A stretch of DNA of 64,000 bases from Sphingomonas sp. HDW15A (GCF_011301715.1 NZ_CP049870.1:558001-622000); one strand, 5' to 3'. Positions 36,191-45,825 are shown, numbered from the stretch's first letter. Notes: a model not told the origin generated them from the letters alone. A program made the numbers and translations.

Positions 36191-37030
36191 ATGCCCAGCC
36201 TTCCCCCAATCCGCCCAGAAGACGAGGCCGTCGCGCGCCGCGCGCCCGACCATGGCGCGTTCGACGAAGCGGCCGAGCTCGTCGCCGACCCGCTTGAAGA
36301 CAATTACTACGACTATCTGCTCCGCCTTGGCGACGACTCGCTGATCCTCGGCCAGCGGCTGAGCGAATGGTGCGGTCATGCGCCCTCGGTGGAAGTCGAT
36401 CTCAGCCTTGCCAACATGGCGCTCGACCTGATTGGCCAGGCCACGCACATTTTCGAAAAGGCCAACAACGGCGATGGCGATGAGCTGGCTTTCAAGCGCG
36501 ACGTGCTGGATTTCAAGAATTGCCTCCTGGTCGAGCAGCCGAATGGCGATTTCGCCCAGACGATGGCCCGGCAATTCCTCTTCTCGACCTGGCAGCACAT
36601 TCTCTATCGGGAACTCAGCGAAAGCCCGGACCCGTTCCTCCGCGCGATCGCTCAGAAGGCGGTCAAGGAAGTCGCCTATCACCGCGAGCTTGCCGGCGAC
36701 TGGGTGATTCGCCTCGGCGACGGTACCGAGGAAAGCGCGCGGCGGATGGCCGACGGGCTCGACTGGTGCTGGCGTTTCGTGCCGGAACTGTTCGAGGTCG
36801 ACGCCTGCCTGGAAGAGATGATCGCGTTCCAGACCGTTCCCGACCCGCGCAGCTTCGAGCGCGAATATCGGGCGGCGATCGGCGACGTGCTACAGCAGGC
36901 CAAGCTCGCCGTGCCTGCCGACGAGCGGCCGATCCTGGGCGGCCGTCGCGGTCACCATAGCGAGCATCTCGGTCACCTGCTGGCGGTCATGCAATATCTG
37001 CCCCGAACCTATCCGGGCGCCAGCTGGTAA
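36191..37030 (+). CDS. paaC: Phenylacetyl-CoA epoxidase subunit PaaC
   Basis: The 279-residue ferritin-like structural subunit has the family pattern: YDYLLRLGDDSLILGQRLSEWCGHAPSVEVDLSLANMALDLIGQA, then DVLDFKNCLLVEQPNGDFAQT, 'VKEVAYHRELAGDWVIRLGDGTEES' and the end HSEHLGHLLAVMQYLPRTYP. PaaC supports the catalytic PaaA subunit. Its TAA overlaps the paaE ATG by one base (TAATG), so paaD, which normally lies between paaC and paaE, has no place here. Confidence 0.95.
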   Translation: MPSLPPIRPEDEAVARRAPDHGAFDEAAELVADPLEDNYYDYLLRLGDDSLILGQRLSEWCGHAPSVEVDLSLANMALDLIGQATHIFEKANNGDGDELAFKRDVLDFKNCLLVEQPNGDFAQTMARQFLFSTWQHILYRELSESPDPFLRAIAQKAVKEVAYHRELAGDWVIRLGDGTEESARRMADGLDWCWRFVPELFEVDACLEEMIAFQTVPDPRSFEREYRAAIGDVLQQAKLAVPADERPILGGRRGHHSEHLGHLLAVMQYLPRTYPGASW

Positions 37031-38102
37031 TGGCCGAGCATTTTCATGCCCTTACGGTCGCGGAAGTCGTCCCCGAAACCGACGAGGCTTTGTCGATTCG
37101 CTTTGCAGTTCCGTACGAACTGCAGGACCAGTTCCAGTTCAAGGCCGGGCAGCATTTGACGTTAATGGCGATCGTCGACGGCGAGGAGGTGCGGCGCAAC
37201 TATTCGCTTTGCACTTCACCGGACGAGGGCGAGCTGATGGTCACCGTCAAGCGTATCGCCGGCGGCGTTTTTTCGAACTGGGCGGGCGACAATCTGAAAG
37301 CCGGTGATCGCGTCGCCGTCATGCCGCCGCATGGGAGCTTCACGGTTCCTTTCTCCCCGGATCAAAGGAAGCATTACGTTGCGTTCGCCGGCGGGTCGGG
37401 GATCACTCCGATTATGTCGCTGATCAAAACCGCGCTGAGCGTCGAACCGGACAGCCGCTTCACGCTCTTCTACGGCAACCGCGACAGCCGCTCGATCATC
37501 TTCCTCGAAGCATTGGCCGACCTCAAGGACCGCTATCTCGGCCGCCTAGAACTGTTTCATTTCCTGGCGGAGGAAGAGGGGACCTGCCGCTGTTCAACGG
37601 CATGCTCGATGCCGAGCGCTGTGGGGAAGCGGTGGAACACCTGGTCGACGAGGCGGAAGCGGTCGACGAGTGGTTCATCTGCGGCCCCGGACCGATGATG
37701 GACGCCGCCGAACAGGTGCTACTCGGAAAGGGCGTCGCCAAGGAGCGAATTCACATCGAGCGATTCACTGCGGAGCGTCCCTCGGCCGGTGAGGCGGCCC
37801 AAATCGCCAAGGTCCAGCAGCAGGCGGCCGGGCTGCAGATCGCGGTCACGCTTGATGGGCGCACGCGCAAGATCGCATTCGACGGCTCCAACATTCTCGA
37901 TTCCGTGCGGAAAGCCGGCATGCCCGCACCGTTCGCCTGCAAGGCCGGCGTGTGCGCGACGTGCCGGGCCAAGCTGACCGGCGGCAAGGTCGAAATGGCG
38001 GTTCAATACGGGCTTACTGACGAGGAAGTCGCCGAGGGATATGTGCTGACCTGCCAGTCGGTGCCCTGCGGCGAAGGCGTGGCCGTCGATTACGACAGCT
38101 GA
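37030..38102 (+). pseudogene. paaE: PaaE reductase subunit, interrupted by one frameshift
   Basis: Two overlapping frames encode one reductase of about 357 residues. The N-terminal frame starts HFHALTVAEVVPETDEA, has the FAD-binding RRNYSLCTSP motif and NAD region 'FAGGSGITPIMSLIKTAL', and breaks near 37580; the second frame continues as AVDEWFICGPGPMMDAAEQ and ends with a plant-type 2Fe-2S domain CKAGVCATCRAKLTGG plus a distal Cys (VLTCQSVPC). A base is missing in the run GAGGGGACC. PaaE passes electrons from NADPH to PaaA. It is the last paa gene; the aminotransferase gene starts 43 bases later. Confidence 0.85.
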
Positions 38103-38144
38103 GGTCATTTTGCCTGTGCTTGCGATTGCGGCTAGAGCCGTCCC

Positions 38145-39335
38145 ATGCTGACGACTTCGAGCCATCCACGCCTAAGCGACCTTGAGGACATCAAGAGCGA
38201 CAGCCTTCTTGCGCTGATCGCCTTGGCCAATTCCGATCCTCGTGAAGACAAGATCGACGTCGGTGTTGGGGTCTACAAAGACGGGACCGGAGCGACGCCG
38301 ATTTTACGCGCGGTGAAAGTGGCAGAAAAGTTGTTGTGGGAGCGGCAGGAAAGCAAGTCGTATCTCGGCGGGCGCGGCGACGTAGAATTCCCGAAGCTGA
38401 TCGGCCAGTTCCTGCTTGGCCCTCATGCAGGGGACCCGCGCATCGATGGACTTCAGACCCCTGGGGGCTGCGGCGCGCTGAGCCTGGCGTTCAAGCTCAT
38501 AAACGCGGCCAATCCTCAGGCTCGGGTGCTGGTCGGAGTTCCGACCTGGCCCAACCATGAGCCGATAGTCACCGGTGTCGGCCTCGAATTACACGCCTAT
38601 CCCTATTACGATCGCGAAGCGCGGAGCATCCGATTCGACGCGATGATGAAGGCGTTGTCGAGTGCGCGCGCCGGCGACATTGCCCTTCTTCATGGCTGCT
38701 GCCACAATCCGACCGGAGCGGATTTGAGCGCTGCGCAATGGGCCGAAGTCACGCGGGTCGTAGTCGAGCGCAACCTGCTTCCGGTGGTCGACATTGCCTA
38801 CCAGGGGCTCGGCGACGGGCTCGACGAGGACGCGGCGGGCCTGCGCCGCATCCTCGACGCCTGCGACGAGGTTCTCGTTGCGCAGAGCTGCGACAAGAAT
38901 TTCGGTGTTTATCGCGACCGCGTCGGGACCCTGTTCATCAAGACCGCGTCGGCTGAGTCTACGGCGCGAGCCATGGCCCATGTCCTGCAGATTGCACGCG
39001 AGATGTGGTCTATGCCGCCCGATCACGGCGCAGCGGCAGTGCGTGTCGTCCTTCAGGATCCCGCCCTGAAAGCCGACTGGCTTGCCGAGCTTGGCGAAAT
39101 GCGGGCCCGGATAAAGCGCATTCGTTCCGCCATTTCCGCGGCACATCCTGGACTGGCCTATATCGGCGAACAGAAGGGCATGTTCTCGATGCTCCCGATT
39201 TCGCGAGATCAGGTGCTGAAGCTGCGCGAGGATCACGGGATTTACATGGCGGACAGCGGACGGTTCAACGTCCTCGGCATGGCAGACGACGCGGTGGATC
39301 GCTTCACGCAAGCGATCGTCGCGGTAATCGGATGA
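38145..39335 (+). CDS. Aromatic/aspartate-type (class I) aminotransferase
   Basis: The 396-residue PLP enzyme is of the aspartate/aromatic aminotransferase type: KIDVGVGVYKDGTGATPIL, LLHGCCHNPTGADLS, VVDIAYQGLGDGLDEDAAG and the Schiff-base region SCDKNFGVYRDRVGTLF with the catalytic Lys, ending with 'MADSGRFNVLGMADDAVDRFTQAIVAVIG'. Such enzymes convert phenylalanine, tyrosine or aspartate to 2-oxoacids. It is followed by E1 with a four-base ATGA overlap and sits 43 bases after paaE, which suggests it supplies phenylpyruvate to the 2-oxoacid dehydrogenase beside it. The substrate is inferred from context. Confidence 0.9.
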   Translation: MLTTSSHPRLSDLEDIKSDSLLALIALANSDPREDKIDVGVGVYKDGTGATPILRAVKVAEKLLWERQESKSYLGGRGDVEFPKLIGQFLLGPHAGDPRIDGLQTPGGCGALSLAFKLINAANPQARVLVGVPTWPNHEPIVTGVGLELHAYPYYDREARSIRFDAMMKALSSARAGDIALLHGCCHNPTGADLSAAQWAEVTRVVVERNLLPVVDIAYQGLGDGLDEDAAGLRRILDACDEVLVAQSCDKNFGVYRDRVGTLFIKTASAESTARAMAHVLQIAREMWSMPPDHGAAAVRVVLQDPALKADWLAELGEMRARIKRIRSAISAAHPGLAYIGEQKGMFSMLPISRDQVLKLREDHGIYMADSGRFNVLGMADDAVDRFTQAIVAVIG

Positions 39336-41386
39336 CGCTGGTGGCGGAGCGTGAGAAGAAGGTCGCCGCAGACCCTCATTTTACGATCGATTGGCAAGAG
39401 GTAGCGAGGTTGGTGCTGACCAGCCGGGCGATGGACGAGCTCGAAGAGCAAGTCCTCGTCCCCGAAAAGAAGGTGCTCTACCAATTTTCAGCACGCGGCC
39501 ACGACATGGCGCAGGTCATCCTGGGCCTGCACTTGCGCGACGGTGACGCGGCGTGTGGCTATTACCGTTCACGGCCGATGTTGCTCGCGCTCGGGGTCGA
39601 TCTGGCGGATGCCCTTGGCAGCGGTATGGGCCGCGAAGGCGGATATTCGGACGGCCGCGATATCGGCGTCGTATTCAACTACCCCAATCCCGGTGGAGCC
39701 CATGCCTTACCAATGTGCGGCGGAGTGGGCGCGCAATATACGCCCGCGGCAGGCTGGGCGCAGGCGATCGCTTACAAAGCCAAGGTTCTAGGCGAGAGGG
39801 ACGAAGGCGCGATAGCGGTGGTGCTCGGCGGAGACGCCAGCTGTGCGACAGGCGGATTTTGGTCCGCGCTAACAATTGCAACTACACAACAGTTGCCTCT
39901 GCTATTTTACGTGGAAGATAACGGCTACGGCATTTCTGTGACATCTGATTACCAGACGCCGGGTCGCGACATTGCCGCTAATCTGGCCGCTTTCAAAGGC
40001 CTGACCATCTGGAACGGGGACGGCACGGAACCCGCGGAAGCGGGGAAACTGATCGGCGAAGCAGTCGGCCATGTTCGCGAGCGGAAAGGACCGGCGCTGA
40101 TCCGGCTGACCGTGCCGCGTCTCGAAGGTCATAGCGCGCAGGACACACAGGCCTACAAATCGGCTCAGGAAATCGAGGCGGAGTGGGCGCGCGACCCGTT
40201 GCCGAAGCTGAAAGCGTTCAGCCACAATCTCGATTGGGGCCGGATCGCGGCCTCGGTCGAGGCCGACGTTGAGGATGCGCGCAAGCGGGCCGAGGCGAGG
40301 GGCGTTTCCTCGCCGGACCGGGTAACCGATCACGTTTATTTCGAGGGCAGACATGCCGAGGTCGGCGGCCGCGCGGGGCTCAGCCTTGAAGGCACGGCAG
40401 ACCAACCGCGGCCGGATGGGCAGCGGATCAACATGGTCACGGCCATCCGCCGCGTGCTCGATCAGGAACTCGAAGCCAATCCGAAAATGTGCGTGTTCGG
40501 AGAGGATGTCGGGCCCAAAGGCGGAGTCCACGCGGTCACGCTTGGATTGCAGGACAAATATGGCGTGGAGCGCGTGTTCGACACGTCGCTCAACGAGGAA
40601 GGCATTGTGGGCCGAGCCGTGGGCATGGCGCTCGCCGGCCTGCTACCGGTCCCAGAGATTCAGTTCCGTAAATATGCCGAGCCTGCAACCGAGCAGATCA
40701 ACGATTGCGGGACAATGCGCTGGCGCACCGCCAACCGCTTCGCGGCGCCGATGGTACTTCGCATTCCGGGCGGATTCTTCAAATGCGGGGATCCATGGCA
40801 CAGCCAGACAAACGAGGTTCAGTTCGTCCATAACCCCGGCTGGAGAGTGGCCGTGCCTTCCAATGCCGAAGATGCCGTCGGGCTACTTCGAGCAGGCCTC
40901 CGCGGTAACGACCCGGTGATCTTCTTCGAGCATCGCGCCATGCTCGATGACAGTTGGGCGAGGCGACCGTGGCCAGGCGATTCCTATGTGCTTCCCTTTG
41001 GACGGGCGAAGAAAACCCGCGAAGGCGACAGGATCACGATCGTCACCTGGGGCGCGATGGTTCCCCGTTGTGAATCCGCGGCGGAAGGCACATCCGCCGA
41101 CGTGATCGACCTGCGCACACTGAACCCTTGGGACCGGGAGATGGTACTGGACAGCGTTAAACGAACGCGCCGCTGCCTGATCGTGCACGAGGATTTGCGC
41201 ACCGGCGGTTTCGGAGCGGAAATCGCCGCCGTCGTCGCCGACGAGGCATTCCTCGACCTCGATGCACCGGTCGCGCGGGTGACGATGCCCGATATCCCCA
41301 GTCCGCATCACCCGAAGCTGCTGGAATGGGCTGTCCCATCGACTGCCGATATCCGCGCAGAGATCGATCGGTTGATAGGGTTCTGA
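39332..41386 (+). CDS. 2-Oxoacid (branched-chain type) dehydrogenase E1, fused alpha-beta
   Basis: A 684-residue fusion. Residues about 1-330 are an alpha subunit with the thiamine diphosphate motif GGDASCATGGFWSALTIATT and VEDNGYGISV. The beta-subunit half starts at about 365 (QRINMVTAIRRVLDQELEANPKMCVFGEDVG) and has FDTSLNEEGIVGRAVGMALAG, with DLRTLNPWD and a final 'ILHEDLRTGGFGAEIA'-type segment (VHEDLRTGG). Alpha and beta are separate genes in many bacteria; the fused form is known from some alphaproteobacteria and actinobacteria. It decarboxylates a 2-oxoacid and transfers the acyl group to E2. Its start overlaps the aminotransferase stop, and E2 begins one base after its end. Confidence 0.92.
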   Translation: MTLVAEREKKVAADPHFTIDWQEVARLVLTSRAMDELEEQVLVPEKKVLYQFSARGHDMAQVILGLHLRDGDAACGYYRSRPMLLALGVDLADALGSGMGREGGYSDGRDIGVVFNYPNPGGAHALPMCGGVGAQYTPAAGWAQAIAYKAKVLGERDEGAIAVVLGGDASCATGGFWSALTIATTQQLPLLFYVEDNGYGISVTSDYQTPGRDIAANLAAFKGLTIWNGDGTEPAEAGKLIGEAVGHVRERKGPALIRLTVPRLEGHSAQDTQAYKSAQEIEAEWARDPLPKLKAFSHNLDWGRIAASVEADVEDARKRAEARGVSSPDRVTDHVYFEGRHAEVGGRAGLSLEGTADQPRPDGQRINMVTAIRRVLDQELEANPKMCVFGEDVGPKGGVHAVTLGLQDKYGVERVFDTSLNEEGIVGRAVGMALAGLLPVPEIQFRKYAEPATEQINDCGTMRWRTANRFAAPMVLRIPGGFFKCGDPWHSQTNEVQFVHNPGWRVAVPSNAEDAVGLLRAGLRGNDPVIFFEHRAMLDDSWARRPWPGDSYVLPFGRAKKTREGDRITIVTWGAMVPRCESAAEGTSADVIDLRTLNPWDREMVLDSVKRTRRCLIVHEDLRTGGFGAEIAAVVADEAFLDLDAPVARVTMPDIPSPHHPKLLEWAVPSTADIRAEIDRLIGF

Positions 41387-41387
41387 G

Positions 41388-42548
41388 ATGATCGACGTTC
41401 GCGTCCCCGATGAGCAGGAAGGCACGAAGGCGGTCGTCCGCGCCTGGCTGAAGAAGGTCGGCGAGGCGGTCGCCGTCAATGATCCACTTGTCGAGCTGGA
41501 AACCGACAAGGTCACGCAGGAAGTGCCATCGCCTGCTTCTGGCGTGCTGAGCGAAATCCTGTTGGATACCGATGATACGGCCGAGCCAGGCGCACTTCTT
41601 GCCAGGATTGATCCCCACGGCGCATCGCAATCCATTGCCGAATCCAAGCCAGCGCCCGCTCCGGCACAGGTTCAGGCTCCGATGCTCGATTCCAGCTCCA
41701 CGCGCGAGTTGCGGTTATCGCCGTCGGTCAAGCGCGCGATCCTCCAGCACGGGCTCGACCCGGCAGGTATAAGCGGCACCGGCCGTGACGGGCGGATCAC
41801 TCGCGACGACGTCGACCGATATGTCGCGTCGGGTGCCAAGCCCGCGCCGCGCCAAGGGTCTGCCTTCGTCGGTGGCGACATTGCGCACGACCGGATGCGG
41901 CTCAAGATCGCCGAGAACATGGTGCGTGCGGTCAGCGACGCGCCGCATGTCACAGCTCTGTTCGAGGCCGACTTCAGCGCCATCGCCGCACACAAGAAGG
42001 CAATGGCCGAGAAGGGGGTTAAGCTCAGCTACACGGCGTATATCGTCAAGGCCGCTGCCGAAGCGATGTGTGTCGCGCCGGCGATCAATGGCCGCTGGGA
42101 AGAAGACCGGATCGCGGTCTCCCCAACGATCAACATCGGCGTGGGAACGGCGCTTGGCGAGAAGGGCCTTGTCGTCCCGGTCGTCAAGGACGCGGGCTCA
42201 TTAAGTCTAGAGGACATTGGCCGAAAACTGGAGGACCTTACTGCGCGTGCCCGGAACGGCCAGCTCGCTGCTGCAGACGTTTCCGGCGGAAGCTTCACCA
42301 TCTCCAACCATGGTGTCTCGGGGAGCTTGCTCGCGGCGCCGATCATCCTTCATTCCGGCCAGGCGGCGATCCTCGGCATCGGCAAGCTGGAAAAGCGCGT
42401 CGTCGTCAGAGAAATCGGTGGGCAGGACGCTATTCTTATAAAGCCGATGGCGTACGTGACGCTGACCATCGATCATCGCGTCGTGGACGGTCATCAGACC
42501 AATGCGTGGCTGACCCGGTTCGTCGAAGTGATCGAAGGCTGGTCCTAG
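41388..42548 (+). CDS. Dihydrolipoyl acyltransferase (E2) of 2-oxoacid dehydrogenase
   Basis: The 386-residue E2 has one lipoyl domain (MIDVRVPDEQEGTKAVVRAW and LVELETDKVTQEVPSPASG, the DK lysine carrying lipoate), an Ala/Pro linker, a peripheral-subunit-binding domain (LSPSVKRAILQHGLDPAGISGTGRDGRITRDDV) and the acyltransferase core ending in VTLTIDHRVVDGHQTNAWLTRF with catalytic HxxxDG. It transfers the acyl group from E1 to CoA. An E3 gene is not in the block, so a general lipoamide dehydrogenase must serve. With E1, the aminotransferase and paa genes it suggests oxidative conversion of phenylpyruvate to phenylacetyl-CoA. Confidence 0.93.
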   Translation: MIDVRVPDEQEGTKAVVRAWLKKVGEAVAVNDPLVELETDKVTQEVPSPASGVLSEILLDTDDTAEPGALLARIDPHGASQSIAESKPAPAPAQVQAPMLDSSSTRELRLSPSVKRAILQHGLDPAGISGTGRDGRITRDDVDRYVASGAKPAPRQGSAFVGGDIAHDRMRLKIAENMVRAVSDAPHVTALFEADFSAIAAHKKAMAEKGVKLSYTAYIVKAAAEAMCVAPAINGRWEEDRIAVSPTINIGVGTALGEKGLVVPVVKDAGSLSLEDIGRKLEDLTARARNGQLAAADVSGGSFTISNHGVSGSLLAAPIILHSGQAAILGIGKLEKRVVVREIGGQDAILIKPMAYVTLTIDHRVVDGHQTNAWLTRFVEVIEGWS

Positions 42549-43867
42549 AAAGGAAAGACCATCGTGATGGCCGCGACTCCGACGGTCATCGTGATCAGAT
42601 TCAGCGGTAGGCCGACGCGGACGAAGTCCATATAGCTATACCCACCAATCTGGTAGACTATGACATTGGTCTGATAGCCGAACGGCGTCGCAAATGCCGC
42701 GCTTCCCGCCATCATCACCGCGACAAGGAAGGGACGTGGGCTTACGCCCAGGCTCTCCGCCAGGGCCACGGCGATTGGCGTTATGAGGACCGCGACGGTC
42801 GCGTTTGACAGAAGTTCGGTCAGAACGAGCGTGGCGCCGTAAAGGATGATCAACGCGGCAAGCGGGCCGACCCCTTCGACGCTTCCGATCAGCAAATTGG
42901 ACATGTCCTCGGCAAGGCCGCTTTGCTCCATGGCGACTCCAACCACGACCATTCCGGCAATGAGCATAAGGATTTCGGGACGAAGGCCGCCATAGGCTTC
43001 GTCCGGCGTGAGGACCCGGAGCAGGATGAGGAGCACGGCGCCGGCGAATGCCGAGGCCGCGATTGGTGCGACGCCAAGTGCCGCAATCGCGATTGCGCCG
43101 ATGAAGACCGCGACTGAAATCAGCGCTTTGCCACGCTGGAACGGGCGATGTTCGGAGAATTTGTCGGCGGTCCCAATTTGGCCTCCGGATAGATCGATGT
43201 CGTGATAGTCGGGCATCGGAAATGGGGGCGGCTTGTGCGCGTCCCGGGCGCCGCGCCCGCGCTCGATCATCGGACCGCTGAACAGGAACAGGTAAAGGCT
43301 GCCGGCAAGGGCGATCGCCAGTCCGACAGGCGTGATTTCGAACAGGCCGAACGCCGGCTGGCCGGAAACGCGCGCCATGTCGTTGACCAGCAGGTTGGTC
43401 GACGTTCCGATCAGCGTTAGGCATCCGCCCATTACCGCGACATAGGACAGCGGAAGAAGGTAGCGCTGGGGGCTTAGCTTCAACTTCTCCGCAACATCTT
43501 TGACCACTGGCGCGCCGAGCACGACGATGGGCGTGTTGTTGAGGAAGGCCGAAGCGCAACCGGCAAAGCCGATCATGATCCACAGGCCGGCGGCGCCGAT
43601 TCGTTCGCAAAGCCGAACGAGAGTCAGGATCGCCTTGTCGAGTAGTCCCGTGAGCTCCATCGCATAGGCAATGACGAACAGGGAGGCGAGGGCGATGATG
43701 GCCGGGCTGGCGAAGGCGCCCTGCACTTCGGAGGGCCGCACTGCGCCGCTCATCAGGAGGATCGCGGCGCCAGTGAGCGCGACAACGTCGGCACGAAGCT
43801 TGTCCCAGATGAGCGCTGCCACCACAGCGGCTAGCACAGCCAGCGTGACGACCTGATCAGCATTCAT
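42545..43867 (-). CDS. SLC13/ArsB-type permease
   Basis: A 440-residue polytopic membrane protein from ATG 43867 (the frame open to 43984 adds a non-hydrophobic, Arg-rich stretch). It has about eleven hydrophobic segments and the repeated motif of the family: SAFLNNTPIVVLGAPVV and SNATVAVLITPIAVA, with a central 'YVAVMGGCLTLIGTSTNLLVN' (the TSTN loop that binds sodium and substrate in DASS carriers). Substrates may be dicarboxylates, sulfate or an arsenite-type anion; the sequence does not decide. It is convergent with E2 (four-base overlap) and divergent from the next gene. Confidence 0.85.
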   Translation of the reverse strand: MNADQVVTLAVLAAVVAALIWDKLRADVVALTGAAILLMSGAVRPSEVQGAFASPAIIALASLFVIAYAMELTGLLDKAILTLVRLCERIGAAGLWIMIGFAGCASAFLNNTPIVVLGAPVVKDVAEKLKLSPQRYLLPLSYVAVMGGCLTLIGTSTNLLVNDMARVSGQPAFGLFEITPVGLAIALAGSLYLFLFSGPMIERGRGARDAHKPPPFPMPDYHDIDLSGGQIGTADKFSEHRPFQRGKALISVAVFIGAIAIAALGVAPIAASAFAGAVLLILLRVLTPDEAYGGLRPEILMLIAGMVVVGVAMEQSGLAEDMSNLLIGSVEGVGPLAALIILYGATLVLTELLSNATVAVLITPIAVALAESLGVSPRPFLVAVMMAGSAAFATPFGYQTNVIVYQIGGYSYMDFVRVGLPLNLITMTVGVAAITMVFPF

Positions 43868-43920
43868 GTTGACATTGATGGCAAAGGTGGAGCCCCGATC
43901 CCGATATGCTAACGGGAAGA

Positions 43921-44775
43921 ATGGACAGGTCTCCAAAAGGCTCCCGAGTACGCGATTGGGCCGCAGCAGCGGTCGTTGCCACATCCCTTGCAGGCGTCGG
44001 TTATTTGGTAGGTCGGGGCGCCCAGCCCGAACCTCCGCCGCAACCGCCTGTCGTCACGAAATCTAGGCTAGCCCCGGCAATCGTGCCGGACCCGGTTCTA
44101 GGCCGCGCTGACCTCATCGCTATCGCCGCATCCGCCGCTGATGCATTCGCTGGCGGGCCTTCGGCCGCAAAATCGAGCGCGGGCCGTCGATTCTCGATTC
44201 GCATTCCTTTCGGATGCGGCGGACCGGGCAATGCGAAGTTCAATACGGGATGGAGCTACGACAGAGCCAGCAAGGCGTTGCGTGTCCGAGTGTCGCCGCT
44301 CGACTGGAATGAAAAAGACTGGATCGCCTCGGCCTTGCCCAAGGAAGACGATTTCGTTGTCGAGGGTTATTGGTTGCCGCGGCCCTGGACGAGCAGCGAA
44401 AGTTGCCCAGTACGACCGGCAGATGCGGAATCGGATGATGCTAAAGCGGGAGTTGAGAATCTGCCGGACCCCATCGAAGCCGAATCGACGGTCGGTCTCG
44501 CGCAATTTCTCGGCAAAGACAGCAATCGAAGCCGCCAGCGCCGCGGCCGCCCGTTGGAAGTGGTCGTGAGCATGGAGCCAGAAGAAGTCCCCGCAGGAGG
44601 TCTGCAACTCGGCTTCGAGGGGCGGATCGCGAACGTTCCTGGCAGGCGGTCGCCGACATTGTGTCGCGCCGACAGCGTCAATACGCGTCCGTCGTGCCTG
44701 ATCGCGGTCGAAATGGAGCGGGTTTCGGTCCTAAACCCGGTGACCGGGCAAGAAATCGCCAACTGGCGATTCTAA
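43921..44775 (+). CDS. Membrane-anchored hypothetical protein
   Basis: A 284-residue protein from ATG 43921, preceded by GGGAAGA; ATG 43906 is an alternative without a ribosome site. It has a basic N-terminus and one hydrophobic segment (about residues 12-30, WAAAAVVATSLAGVGYLVG), a Pro-rich linker, then a mixed alpha/beta part with RRFSIRIPFGCGGPGNAKFN, a Cys about 90 residues on and a C-terminal MERVSVLNPVTGQEIANWRF. No known family is apparent. It is probably held at the inner membrane with a periplasmic domain. It runs convergent with the two-component genes. Confidence 0.6.
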   Translation: MDRSPKGSRVRDWAAAAVVATSLAGVGYLVGRGAQPEPPPQPPVVTKSRLAPAIVPDPVLGRADLIAIAASAADAFAGGPSAAKSSAGRRFSIRIPFGCGGPGNAKFNTGWSYDRASKALRVRVSPLDWNEKDWIASALPKEDDFVVEGYWLPRPWTSSESCPVRPADAESDDAKAGVENLPDPIEAESTVGLAQFLGKDSNRSRQRRGRPLEVVVSMEPEEVPAGGLQLGFEGRIANVPGRRSPTLCRADSVNTRPSCLIAVEMERVSVLNPVTGQEIANWRF

Positions 44776-44790
44776 GCCGCGGCCGCGTGC

Positions 44791-45825
44791 CTAAAGCGGC
44801 GCAACCAGGACTGCACGGCAGCCGCGATGTTCCTTGTCGTATGCGACCTTGCTCGAAAGGCTGTGTGCCATCGCGCTGATCAGCTTGGTGCCAAGACCAG
44901 TTCCCTTGGGATCGCCATCTCCGAGCCCGCAACCGTCATCCTCGACCGTTAGCTGGAATCGCTGGTCGTCCGCCTTGGCAAATCGTACGCGGACCTCGCC
45001 GGACTGCTTTTCGCTATAAGCATATTTGCAGGCGTTGGTGACGAGTTCGGTAACGATCACGCCAAGCGACACGGCCTTATCGGTGTGGAGGCGAAGCGCC
45101 TCCGCTTCGAGAACGATCGTTCGCGGCGCGACCGGAGTCGACCAGGTCGCCTGGAGCTCGTCGACGATCGCCGCGAGATATTCGCCCATCTCGACGCTCT
45201 CGACCTCACCGCTCGTATAGAGCTTGCGATGAACCTGGGCGATGGCTTGGATACGCCGTTCGGTATCGGCAAGCGCGGCCTTGGCAGCCTTGTCGCTGAG
45301 CAGGCGGGCCTGCATCGCGACCATGGTCGTGACGAGCTGCAGCGAATTGGCGACGCGATGATTCACTTCCCGAAGCAGCGCTTCGAGGCGCTGGTTGGCC
45401 GCAACGAGATCGGCCTCGGCGCTGGCCTTGTCCCGCCGCAACCGTGCGGTGTCGAGCGATTGTGCGAAGGCCTGCTCAAGCAGCTCAACGAAATCGTCTC
45501 CGACGGATTTCACGACATAGTCGGATGCGCCGGCCTTGAGGGCGGCAACGGCGACCGCGCTCTCCTCCGAGCCCGTCACGTAAACGACCGGAGGGCAGTC
45601 GGGCATCTTGCGGAGCGCCTTCAGAGTCGCGAGCCCGTCCATCCCCGGCATGTAATGGTCGACCGCAATGAGATCGAACCCGCCCTTGGCTGCTTCGGCA
45701 ATTCCTGACGGCCCGCTGTCAGTGGTGATTACGCTGTGGCCGCGGCGGCCGAGAAGTTTCTCGACCAATCGTCGCATTCCGGCGTCGTCATCGATATACA
45801 GGATGCGGCGCGATTGCTGCATCAA
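44791..45825 (-). CDS. Receiver-histidine kinase hybrid (HisKA_2 type)
   Basis: The 344-residue protein has an N-terminal receiver domain (RRILYIDDDAGMRRLVEKLLG, AVDHYMPGMDG with the phospho-acceptor Asp, and VYVTGSEE) followed from about residue 145 by a HisKA_2 kinase (LLREVNHRVANSLQLVTTMVAMQ, with conserved HRVxNxL) and an ATPase domain 'VIVTELVTNACKYAYS' and DDGCGLG. A receiver ahead of a kinase suggests that its activity is set by phosphorelay from the membrane kinase in the same cluster. It is the third gene of a coupled set, overlapping the receiver gene's stop by four bases. Confidence 0.9.
   Translation of the reverse strand: MMQQSRRILYIDDDAGMRRLVEKLLGRRGHSVITTDSGPSGIAEAAKGGFDLIAVDHYMPGMDGLATLKALRKMPDCPPVVYVTGSEESAVAVAALKAGASDYVVKSVGDDFVELLEQAFAQSLDTARLRRDKASAEADLVAANQRLEALLREVNHRVANSLQLVTTMVAMQARLLSDKAAKAALADTERRIQAIAQVHRKLYTSGEVESVEMGEYLAAIVDELQATWSTPVAPRTIVLEAEALRLHTDKAVSLGVIVTELVTNACKYAYSEKQSGEVRVRFAKADDQRFQLTVEDDGCGLGDGDPKGTGLGTKLISAMAHSLSSKVAYDKEHRGCRAVLVAPL

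Noticed and set aside
34887..38102. Real decay of the phenylacetate pathway
   Set aside because: Each break is one base, the rest of every protein is conserved, and paaB and paaC are intact; sequence error explains it better.
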